Source: Thermoplasmata archaeon (GTDB lineage Archaea; Thermoplasmatota; Thermoplasmata; Thermoplasmatales; Thermoplasmataceae). Taken from it: 5,873 bases of DNA. The stretch lies in assembly GCA_021845325.1 (NCBI GenBank), contig JAKBRR010000127.1, positions 1-5,873 of the forward strand, read 5' to 3'. Below are positions 1-5,087 of the stretch, in pieces. The first letter of the stretch is position 1; every line of letters begins with the position of its first letter. The translations under genes and the position numbers were made by a program. A model generated the notes under the pieces. The model searched no databases, was not told the DNA's origin, and saw only the letters and a program-made list of their open reading frames with translations.

Positions 1-453
1 TTCCTGGGACCACCAGGCGTGGGGAAGACACACCTGTCCATTGCACTTGGAATGCGCGCAATCATGTCCGATATTCCGGTATATTACACATCCGCCATGA
101 AGCTTGTGCAGACACTTAAGAGAGACTATGATCTGAAAAGGCTGGAATACAGGATAAAGACATATTCCAGGTTCAGGCTGATGATAGTGGACGAGATCGG
201 TTACCTGCCATTGACAAGGGAGGAATCCAACCTGTTCTTCCAGTTCGTTTCCTCACGGTATGAGAAGCGTTCAACCATATACACATCCAACAAGTCATTC
301 AGCGAATGGGGTGAGATACTTGGCGATTCAGTGATGGCTTCAGCTGTCCTTGACAGGATACTCCATCACTGCACTGTCATCAACATCAAGGGCGAGTCAT
401 ACAGGCTGAAGGACAGGAAGAAGAACTCACTGCCAACAATGAGGAAGGAGTGA
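1..453 (+). CDS. istB: IS21-family helper ATPase IstB, 3' part (5' end outside window)
   Basis: This is the C-terminal 150 codons of an IstB/DnaC-type AAA+ ATPase, the helper that works with the IstA transposase in IS21-family transposition. The frame is open from base 1, so the gene starts upstream; the GTG at 19 is an internal valine of the P-loop, not a start. Counting from the first visible codon, Walker A (GPPGVGKT) is at residues 3-10, Walker B (LMIVDE) at 60-65, a sensor-like TSN at 95-97, and the arginine-containing LDRILHH at 117-123. The end YRLKDRK is also typical of the family. The visible part has no frame break. istA would be expected just upstream, outside the window. G+C is about half in the line I counted, clearly above the sugar operon. 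Family assignment is secure; activity depends on the unseen part. Confidence 0.93.
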   Translation, partial: FLGPPGVGKTHLSIALGMRAIMSDIPVYYTSAMKLVQTLKRDYDLKRLEYRIKTYSRFRLMIVDEIGYLPLTREESNLFFQFVSSRYEKRSTIYTSNKSFSEWGEILGDSVMASAVLDRILHHCTVINIKGESYRLKDRKKNSLPTMRKE

Positions 454-530
454 AAAAGCAATGAAAGCTATATATAAGGGGGGTCAATTTCAAACCGGCG
501 ATTTTGCACAAATCTTGACCGGCGTTTACA
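454..530 (+). repeat. Right terminus of the IS21-family element with repeated binding-site motif
   Basis: The 77 bases after istB end in GGCGTTTACA, which on the other strand begins TGTAAACGCC, the 5'-TG...CA-3' form of IS21-family ends. The motif ACCGGCG followed by T-rich bases occurs twice, at 494-500 and 518-524, 24 bases apart. IS21 elements commonly carry such internal repeats at their ends as transposase sites. A run of six Gs and TCAATTT (478-490) also resembles the GGGTCAATTT blocks of the family. The boundary at 530 is supported independently, because the IS3 orfB reading frame on the minus strand begins at the next base. The left end and target duplication lie outside the window. 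Confidence 0.75.
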
Positions 531-633
531 TATAATAAGAACTCTCGGGAATGCTGAGAAGGAAGAGCATTCTCTTCGTCTAGAGACCCTTTGATCTGTA
601 TTCACTCATCAGGATCGCTGCCTCATCGTTTTT
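531..633 (-). pseudogene. IS3-family orfB (DDE integrase) N-terminal remnant, cut by the IS21 element
   Basis: Reading the minus strand from 633 down to 532 gives a continuous frame like the start of an IS3 OrfB. It reads DEAAILMSEYRSKGL, then a TAG stop (580-582), then TKRMLFLLSIPESSYY, ending exactly where the IS21 terminus begins. The catalytic integrase core is missing, so this is only the first ~30 codons. The frame overlaps the end of orfA and is offset by +1 (equivalently -2) from it, not the -1 offset usual for IS3 programmed frameshifting. An ATG at 607-609 could instead start a separate orfB. The in-frame TAG is a second lesion unless it is a sequencing error. A local inverted repeat (GAATGCT 549-555 with AGCATTC 566-572) lies inside the remnant and is probably incidental. 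Confidence 0.72.
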
Positions 634-913
634 TATATGCTTCTTGAAACATAGATACCTCAAGTTCCTTTTCTGCTAGCATCTTCTTTAATCTCTCGTT
701 CTCATTGGTTAGCTTTCTTATGCTTGGATCTGAATGTCTTGTTCCTGATCTGAAGCCTTCGATTCCATAGGCTTCAAATATCTCCTTCCGGCGGTAGAAC
801 ATCGCGGGATCAGCGCCATATTTCCTGCATGTTTCAACAACCTGTCCCTTTTCCTTTATCTCGTTGATCAGGGCAAGTTTCTCCTCAGCTTTCCATTGTC
901 TCCGCTCTGTCAT
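623..913 (-). CDS. IS3-family transposase OrfA (helix-turn-helix protein)
   Basis: This 96-residue protein is the DNA-binding OrfA of an IS3-type element (Transposase_8/HTH_Tnp_1 type). Residues about 5-43 form the helix-turn-helix, with WKAEEKLALINEIKE, then VVETCRKYGADPAMFYRRKE. Residues 66-90 (IRKLTNENERLKKMLAEKE) look like the leucine-zipper coiled coil used for multimerisation. I chose the ATG at 911-913, not the longer frame opening at 1036, because a strong Shine-Dalgarno (GGGGAGGAACA) lies directly before it and the family match begins there. Upstream codons would also cross the element's end at 1000. The gene looks intact, but its partner orfB is cut, so no complete transposase can be made from this copy. 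It might still bind related element ends. Confidence 0.88.
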   Translation of the reverse strand: MTERRQWKAEEKLALINEIKEKGQVVETCRKYGADPAMFYRRKEIFEAYGIEGFRSGTRHSDPSIRKLTNENERLKKMLAEKELEVSMFQEAYKKR

Positions 914-924
914 TGTTCCTCCCC
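914..924 (-). promoter_or_regulatory. Shine-Dalgarno sequence of IS3 orfA
   Basis: On the minus strand GGGGAGGAACA directly precedes the ATG at 911-913. The GGAGG core matches the 3' end of 16S rRNA and fixes the start of orfA well inside the longer open frame. Confidence 0.75.
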
Positions 925-940
925 AAACCCCTTTCAATAT

Positions 941-960
941 TACATTTAATATATTAATAC
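941..960 (-). promoter_or_regulatory. Probable TATA-box region for IS3 orfA
   Basis: The minus strand here reads GTATTAATATATTAAATG, an A/T-only core 30-45 bases before the orfA start, where an archaeal TATA box with a short leader would lie. The exact box cannot be fixed by eye because the whole stretch is AT-rich. Confidence 0.4.
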
Positions 961-975
961 TATTAGTCAATCTAC

Positions 976-1000
976 TCCAACTAATTAAGGGGCCAGTACA
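976..1000 (-). repeat. Left terminal inverted repeat of the IS3-family element
   Basis: The minus strand starting at 1000 reads TGTACTGGCCCCTTAATTAG and continues TTGGA. The TG start, the CTGGCCCC block and the ~87-base distance to the orfA start fit IS3-family left ends. No partner repeat is in the window, so the boundary rests on family resemblance alone. Confidence 0.6.
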
Positions 1001-1078
1001 GAAGGCCTGCTGAGGACATCCTACTGGTATCACCACTATCTTTCAACCGGAATTTGACAATGTCTAAGAAAAAACAGA

Positions 1079-1088
1079 TTTAAATATA
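1079..1088 (+). promoter_or_regulatory. Archaeal TATA box of the dTDP-sugar operon
   Basis: TTTAAATATA is a near-consensus archaeal TATA box. Its centre lies about 26 bases before the ATG at 1110, so transcription would start at or next to that ATG, giving a leaderless mRNA. No Shine-Dalgarno lies in the gap (TTCCAATAAA precedes the ATG), which agrees. A purine-rich BRE-like AAAACAGA lies just upstream. The promoter is outside the IS3 element, which ends 79 bases before it. Confidence 0.72.
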
Positions 1089-1109
1089 CATTAATTATGT
1101 TCCAATAAA

Positions 1110-1520
1110 ATGCTTCAAGATACTAAAGTAATAAAAATACAAAAATTTGCAGATAAACGTGGTTCATTATTTGTCATTGAAAATTTGCTGGATGGCCACT
1201 TTCAAATTAAACGAATCTTCTATATTAATTTTTCAGGTAGTGATCAATATAGGGGTGAACACGCACACAGAGAAACATTTCAGGCATTCTTTGGGATTTC
1301 TGGCGAAATTGAAATTGAACTATCTAATGGTCATCTTTCGCAAAAATTCTTACTGAAAGCAAATGAGGATGGAATAATAATACCGCCAATGATATGGATT
1401 CGACTTCACTCAACTAAGGAAAATTCAATTTTACTAGTGCTTGCTTCAACTACCTTTGATGAATATGACTATATAAGAGATAAAGATATTTATTTTCAAC
1501 TGATAAAGGGGAAAAGATGA
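1110..1520 (+). CDS. fdtA: dTDP-4-oxo-6-deoxyglucose 3,4-ketoisomerase (FdtA/QdtA cupin family)
   Basis: This 136-residue single-domain cupin moves the keto group of dTDP-4-keto-6-deoxyglucose from C4 to C3, the step before 3-amination. Family landmarks are KRGSL at 16-20, IKRIFYI at 33-39, RGEHAH at 48-53 with the catalytic HxH pair at 51/53, GEIEIEL at 65-71, IPPMIW at 91-96 and the ending LVLASTTFDEYDYIRD at 109-124. Length matches FdtA and QdtA. As I recall from published FdtA/QdtA work, residues equivalent to 17 and 97 set the C4 stereochemistry: Arg and His in FdtA, Tyr and Arg in QdtA. Here they are Arg17 and Ile97, so FdtA is the nearer match but the product is uncertain. The start is the first codon of a leaderless transcript. 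The stop overlaps the next gene as ATGA. The gene symbol is a family-level label. Confidence 0.85.
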   Translation: MLQDTKVIKIQKFADKRGSLFVIENLLDGHFQIKRIFYINFSGSDQYRGEHAHRETFQAFFGISGEIEIELSNGHLSQKFLLKANEDGIIIPPMIWIRLHSTKENSILLVLASTTFDEYDYIRDKDIYFQLIKGKR

Positions 1521-2626
1521 TTGTTCCATATCTTGACCTCGCAAGATATAACACAGATATAGGAGATGAAATTAAGAATGCTATAAGCAATGTTATAGAT
1601 TCTGGAACATATATTCTAGGAGATGAGGTAAGTAATTTTGAAAAGGAGTATTCAAATTATTGCCAAGCAAAGTATACAATTGGTGTAGGAAACGGAATGG
1701 ATGCCATTATATTAATGCTTAAAGCAGCTGGCATTGGACCAGGAAACGAAGTACTCGTCCCATCCAATACCTACATCGCTACTTGGTTAGCAGTAACTTA
1801 CACCGGTGCTAGACCTATACCAGTTGAGCCGGATCCCTTAACGTATAATATAAATTATAAAAACCTTAAGAAAAATATAACCGAAAGGTCCAAAGCAATA
1901 TTGGTTGTAGATTTGTATGGACAGCCTGCAGATATAGATCCGATATTAGAAATAGCAAATGAAAATGATTTGGTTGTTTTAGATGATGCGGCACAATCCC
2001 ATGGAGGTTCATATCGCGGCAGGAGGATAGGGGGGCATGTTCTTGCCTCAGCATTTAGCTTCTATCCAACTAAGAATCTAGGTGCTCTAGGTGACGGAGG
2101 GGCTGTTGCTACAAATAACACAGATATCTATGAAAAGATAAAAGAGCTGAGAAATTATGGATCTAGGCAAAAATACATTAGTAACGTGAAAGGTCAAAAT
2201 TCTAGATTGGATGAAATACAAGCTGCTGTTCTTAGAGTAAAACTTAAATATCTTGATATATGGAATCGAAGAAGGGAAAAACTAGCAAATCTTTATTCTG
2301 AATCATTCAGCGAAATTGTAGATTTGCAAACCCCAGTGTCACTAGAGTGGGTTAAGCCATCTTGGCATTTGTATGTCCTCTCATTAAGAAATAGGGATGA
2401 ACTTGCAAAATTTATGGCTAATAATGGAATTGGGACAAATATTCATTACCCTGTTCCACCACATCTCCAAAATGCATATCGAAAAGATATTATTTCAAAT
2501 TACCCCATAGCAGAGAAGATGGCAAGAGAAGTAATAAGTCTCCCTTTGTATCCTTATCTCTCTGATGAGGAGCATATGTATGTTATTAGTAAGATTTTTG
2601 AATTTTTTAATTACAAAGGTAAATGA
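1517..2626 (+). CDS. fdtB: dTDP-3-keto-6-deoxyhexose 3-aminotransferase (DegT/DnrJ/EryC1 family, FdtB/QdtB type)
   Basis: This 369-residue PLP enzyme transfers an amino group, usually from glutamate, to C3 of the keto sugar made by the preceding ketoisomerase. The fold-type I landmarks are all present: GVGNGMDAI (56-64), PSNTYIATW (82-90), DDAAQSHG (156-163) with Asp157 placed to pair with the PLP ring nitrogen, and SFYPTKNLGALGDGG (181-195) with Lys186 as the Schiff-base lysine. LRNYGSRQKY (211-220) followed by NSRLDEIQAAVLRVKL (228-243) is very close to FdtB/QdtB-type enzymes as I recall them. The length is normal. The start overlaps the upstream stop by four bases (ATGA), with AAAGGGGAA before it, indicating translational coupling. 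The pairing with a ketoisomerase supports a 3-amino rather than a 4-amino sugar. Fuc3N versus Qui3N is undecided. Confidence 0.88.
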   Translation: MIVPYLDLARYNTDIGDEIKNAISNVIDSGTYILGDEVSNFEKEYSNYCQAKYTIGVGNGMDAIILMLKAAGIGPGNEVLVPSNTYIATWLAVTYTGARPIPVEPDPLTYNINYKNLKKNITERSKAILVVDLYGQPADIDPILEIANENDLVVLDDAAQSHGGSYRGRRIGGHVLASAFSFYPTKNLGALGDGGAVATNNTDIYEKIKELRNYGSRQKYISNVKGQNSRLDEIQAAVLRVKLKYLDIWNRRREKLANLYSESFSEIVDLQTPVSLEWVKPSWHLYVLSLRNRDELAKFMANNGIGTNIHYPVPPHLQNAYRKDIISNYPIAEKMAREVISLPLYPYLSDEEHMYVISKIFEFFNYKGK

Positions 2627-2655
2627 TAGAGGGATATGATTTGCAATAGTAAAAA

Positions 2656-2663
2656 GAGGTGAT
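2656..2663 (+). promoter_or_regulatory. Shine-Dalgarno GAGGTGAT that decides the rmlB start
   Basis: GAGGTGAT is fully complementary to the archaeal 16S rRNA tail and ends 7 bases before the ATG at 2671. The upstream GTG (2659) and ATG (2662) lie inside this site, so 2671 is the likely start. Confidence 0.75.
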
Positions 2664-2670
2664 GATTTCG

Positions 2671-3690
2671 ATGAAAAATTTGGACGAAGGAATGGACAAA
2701 ACAACAATTCTTGTTACAGGAGGTTTAGGATTTATAGGTTCAAACTTTATAAATGAACTTCTTGAGAAATTTAAGACTGCCACGGTTATAAATTTAGATA
2801 AAGTGACTTATGCGGCAGATTCTCTAAATATTAAGAAAAATAAGCGGTATGTTTTTAAAAGAGCAAGCATTATCAACAAGGAGAAGATTAATTCAGTTAT
2901 TAATGAATATAAACCAGAACTAATTATAAATTTTGCTGCAGAGACACATGTTGATAACGCCATAAATAATTCAGAGAAATTTATAGAGACAAATGTAATT
3001 GGCACCCGAGTGCTACTAGATGCTGCAAGAAGGTATAATTTAAGATTTCATCAAGTTTCCACCGATGAAGTTTTTGGCCAATTAGATAGTCAAAACCAGA
3101 CAGGATTTGACGAGAAGAGTTCGTATAATCCTAGGAATCCATATTCCGCTTCAAAGGCTGCTGCTGATTTCTTAGTTAAAGTTTATAATGTAACTTACGG
3201 GATGAGGTCCACTATCTCCTATTGCAGTAATAACTATGGACCAAATCAGCATGTTGAGAAATTTATACCAAAAGTAATTTTGAAGGCTACTAAGAATGAA
3301 AAAATTCCCATTTATGGAAATGGAGCTCAGCAACGAAATTGGCTTTTTGTTAACGACCATGTCGAAGGTTTAATTAAGGCTCTTTCGAAAGAACCGAATG
3401 GCGATACATATTTTTTCGGTGGACCTACGATGACCTCAAACCTTACAATAGCCAGTAAGATATTAGATTATATGCAAAAGCCAAAATCACTCATAACTTT
3501 CGTACCAGATAGACCAGGACATGATTTTAGTTATAAACTTAATTATACAAAGACGTCTCAACTGTTGGACTGGGTACCAAGGACTAATCTTAATGAAGGG
3601 CTTACATTGACAATTAATCATTATCTGACTGATCGTAAAAGATACTTTGAGAAAATTATAAAACTGAGACAAATGAGGATGAAGTGGTAG
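2671..3690 (+). CDS. rmlB: dTDP-glucose 4,6-dehydratase
   Basis: This 339-residue short-chain dehydrogenase/reductase converts dTDP-glucose to dTDP-4-keto-6-deoxyglucose with bound NAD+. Seen features are the Rossmann motif TGGLGFIG (16-23), STDEVFG (130-136) with the catalytic Thr-Asp-Glu triad, YSASK (158-162) with the catalytic Tyr and Lys, NNYGPNQ (187-193) and EKFIPKVI (196-203), and the RPGHD signature (281-285). Length is as expected. Some usually conserved spots differ: ETHVDNAI for ESHVDRSI, RNWLFVNDH for RDWLYVDDH, and YFFGG for YNIGG. The catalytic residues are kept, so activity is expected. The ATG at 2671 is chosen over the GTG at 2659 because of the Shine-Dalgarno; an ATG at 2692 is less likely. 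It follows the aminotransferase by 44 bases with no clear promoter, fitting one operon. Confidence 0.92.
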   Translation: MKNLDEGMDKTTILVTGGLGFIGSNFINELLEKFKTATVINLDKVTYAADSLNIKKNKRYVFKRASIINKEKINSVINEYKPELIINFAAETHVDNAINNSEKFIETNVIGTRVLLDAARRYNLRFHQVSTDEVFGQLDSQNQTGFDEKSSYNPRNPYSASKAAADFLVKVYNVTYGMRSTISYCSNNYGPNQHVEKFIPKVILKATKNEKIPIYGNGAQQRNWLFVNDHVEGLIKALSKEPNGDTYFFGGPTMTSNLTIASKILDYMQKPKSLITFVPDRPGHDFSYKLNYTKTSQLLDWVPRTNLNEGLTLTINHYLTDRKRYFEKIIKLRQMRMKW

Positions 3691-3724
3691 ACTAAATCAT
3701 AGAAATTAGATGTTGTGGTGAATA

Positions 3725-4450
3725 ATGAAAGGAGTAGTTTTGGCTGGTGGAACAGGAAAAAGACTTCAACCACTTACAAAAACAGTTAATAAGCATCTAT
3801 TACCAATTTACGATCATCCAATGATTCATTTTCCAATTGAAACTTTGATAAAATCTAACATTAGTGACATAATAATCGTTACAGATAAAAGAAAGGTCGC
3901 AGACTTCATGAGTTACTTAGGCAGTGGAGAAGAATTCGGGGTTAACTTTACTTACGCTTTACAGGATAGTGCTTCTGGTATAGCCGATGCACTTAGGAGA
4001 ACTAAGAGCTTTTGTCAAGATGACAGAATGGTTGTTATTTTGGGAGATAACATTTTCCAAGGAGATTATCATTTTAATTTTAATGATTACTTTAATTCGC
4101 AAGCCAAGATATTTCTGAAGAAAGTTTCTAATCCTCAAAGGTTTGGGGTTGCAGTATTAGATAATCAGAATAGACTGGTTAATCTGGTCGAAAAACCTAC
4201 CAATAAAATTTCGAATTACGCCGTTACTGGTTTATATGAATACGATTCCTCTGTATTTGACATAATAGATTCATTGTCACCCTCCGACCGTCATGAACTC
4301 GAGATAACGGATGTCAATAAAATTTATTTACAGCGCAACAAACTTTCCTATGAAGTATACAAAGGAGAATGGATAGATGCCGGTACTATTGAGAGTTTAT
4401 ATAAAGCACAGGTATTCAGAAGGAATTTTATAACGAAACAAAAAAAATGA
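3725..4450 (+). CDS. rmlA: Glucose-1-phosphate thymidylyltransferase (short form)
   Basis: This 241-residue nucleotidyltransferase joins glucose-1-phosphate and dTTP to make dTDP-glucose, the entry step of the pathway. Motifs are LAGGTGKRLQPLT (6-18) with the nucleotide loop, KHLLPIYDHPMI (23-34) with the catalytic-region Lys23, SYLGSGEEFGV (63-73), ALQDSASGIADAL (78-90), GDNIF (107-111) with metal-binding Asp108, NPQRFGVAVLD (136-146), EKP (156-158), EITDVN (193-198) and WIDAGTIESL (216-225). It lacks the C-terminal extension of the ~290-residue RfbA enzymes and matches the ~240-residue short forms, so it is complete. The loop reads GGTGKR where most relatives have GGTGTR or GGSGTR. GGTGA lies just before the ATG with a short spacer. 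It lies 34 bases after rmlB and is the last operon gene. A TTP rather than UTP preference is inferred from RmlA-type motifs and context. Confidence 0.92.
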   Translation: MKGVVLAGGTGKRLQPLTKTVNKHLLPIYDHPMIHFPIETLIKSNISDIIIVTDKRKVADFMSYLGSGEEFGVNFTYALQDSASGIADALRRTKSFCQDDRMVVILGDNIFQGDYHFNFNDYFNSQAKIFLKKVSNPQRFGVAVLDNQNRLVNLVEKPTNKISNYAVTGLYEYDSSVFDIIDSLSPSDRHELEITDVNKIYLQRNKLSYEVYKGEWIDAGTIESLYKAQVFRRNFITKQKK

Positions 4451-4580
4451 TTATGTACAACCCAAGATATTCTGCTATGCAGAAGCACTGTCCAATGGCC
4501 TTATGGGATCTCTTACCATGGCAGATCTGGAATACGGGAGGTATCTTTTTCTTTTTTATGAAATTTCTTGCATGATCTAG
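4449..4580 (+). pseudogene. Possible unrecognised gene remnant after rmlA
   Basis: One plus-strand frame is open for 43 codons up to the TAG at 4578-4580, containing YAEALSNGLMGSLTMADLEY. Base composition looks more balanced than in the operon, and the residues look coding-like. The frame has no upstream continuation because it runs out of frame into the end of rmlA. I do not recognise the family. It could be the tail of a gene lost when the sugar cluster arrived, or chance. A second frame from an ATG at 4453-4455 encodes about 40 residues and looks less likely. Confidence 0.25.
4544..4557 (+). terminator. T-rich transcription stop candidate downstream of rmlA
   Basis: TCTTTTTCTTTTTT is the strongest T run after the operon, about 95 bases past the rmlA stop. 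Archaeal RNA polymerase commonly terminates on such runs without a hairpin, and I see no convincing stem just before it. It lies upstream of the IS630 element, so it would stop operon transcripts before they run antisense into the transposase gene. Confidence 0.45.
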
Positions 4581-4590
4581 GCTAGTACTA

Positions 4591-4619
4591 GTATAGCGTT
4601 TCCTAATTACACTTGCAAT
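4591..4619 (+). repeat. IS630 terminal inverted repeat, rmlA-proximal end
   Basis: This 29-base repeat starts GTATAGCGTTTCC and ends CTTGCAAT. By my alignment it matches the other end at 22 of 29 positions, with the outer 13 bases differing only at two. Confidence 0.8.
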
Positions 4620-4620
4620 A

Positions 4621-5076
4621 TTATGCCTCTATTCCACCAGGCATCTCATCCACTTTGTATTTCCATGTGAAGACAACAGGTTCACTGTTTGTTTCCTCTA
4701 CATATTGAAGTATCCTTCTTTTCAGTTCTTCTCTGGAATCGGCCCTTATTCCCCTCAACATTGACCTTGTTATCTTGCTGAAGAACGTTTCAATGATGTT
4801 AAGCCATGATGCATGTGTAGGCGTAAACACGAAATGGAATCTGTGCGGTTTTTCACCAAGGTACTGCATTGTTTCCCTGGAAGAGTGAATGGAATGGTTG
4901 TCCATGATTATGGTGATCACATAATCAGGCGGATAATATTTATCAACCATGTCAAGCCATTTTATGAATTCTGAACTTCTGTGCCTCTCTTCAACAAGGG
5001 TTATTATGTGACCGGTAAAGAGATCTATCCCGGCTATGCGGGAGAGGGTTCTGTACTGGATCCGATCAGATTCCAT
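4621..5076 (-). CDS. IS630 transposase fragment: C-terminal DDE_3 catalytic part
   Basis: This 151-codon piece contains LSRIAGIDLFTG (11-22), then IIMDNHSIHSSR with the second catalytic Asp, then FTPTHASWLNIIETFFSKIT with the final Glu, all hallmarks of IS630/Tc1-type DDE transposases. The first catalytic Asp is not in this piece and is absent from the other segments. The end of the open frame (HYLGIEA-like family tail here reading DEMPGGIEA) falls just inside the left terminal repeat, so the C-terminus is complete. On its own it is very unlikely to be active. Confidence 0.75.
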   Translation of the reverse strand: MESDRIQYRTLSRIAGIDLFTGHIITLVEERHRSSEFIKWLDMVDKYYPPDYVITIIMDNHSIHSSRETMQYLGEKPHRFHFVFTPTHASWLNIIETFFSKITRSMLRGIRADSREELKRRILQYVEETNSEPVVFTWKYKVDEMPGGIEA

Positions 5077-5087
5077 GCCTTACATAG

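Larger units (their letters stand above)
1..530 (+). mobile_element. IS21-family insertion sequence, right-hand part
   Basis: This covers the truncated istB and the element's right end. It is truncated only by the window edge. The element lies next to, and apparently inside, the orfB of an IS3-family element, so it arrived after the IS3 copy. The family is assigned from istB and the TG/CA end with repeated motifs. Confidence 0.82.
531..1000 (-). mobile_element. IS3-family element remnant (left end, orfA, start of orfB)
   Basis: The element's left end is at base 1000. On the minus strand it starts TGTACTGGCCCCTTAATTAG, which resembles the TGTACTG.CCCC ends of the IS150-like branch of IS3 (recalled, not searched). 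It runs inward through an AT-rich promoter, orfA and the first part of orfB, and stops at 531 against the IS21 terminus. The right part, with the integrase core and right repeat, is absent here and may lie beyond the IS21 element upstream of the window. Confidence 0.75.

Noticed and set aside
549..572. Inverted repeat GAATGCT/AGCATTC as a terminator
   Set aside because: It lies inside the orfB reading frame, has a 10-base loop and no T run after it; probably incidental.
914..1036. N-terminal extension of IS3 orfA back to 1036
   Set aside because: The extra 41 codons do not resemble the family, cross the element's terminal repeat at 1000, and would ignore the strong Shine-Dalgarno directly before the ATG at 913.
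1147..1356. 69-codon plus-strand frame inside the ketoisomerase gene
   Set aside because: It overlaps a clear cupin gene in another frame and shows no family features or ribosome-binding site.
1866..2054. Minus-strand frame opposite the aminotransferase gene
   Set aside because: It is a shadow of a well-conserved coding sequence with no domain signal.
2495..2707. Minus-strand frame across the aminotransferase-rmlB junction
   Set aside because: It lies opposite two confident genes and the Shine-Dalgarno of rmlB; no recognisable protein.
2808..3672. Three minus-strand frames opposite rmlB (2808-3005, 3172-3360, 3487-3672)
   Set aside because: Hydrophobic-looking translations are usual for the antisense of AT-rich genes; no start signals or motifs.
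3691..3724. Separate promoter for rmlA
   Set aside because: CTAAATCA is only weakly TATA-like, the gap is 34 bases, and GGTGA before the ATG suggests read-through translation from the operon mRNA.
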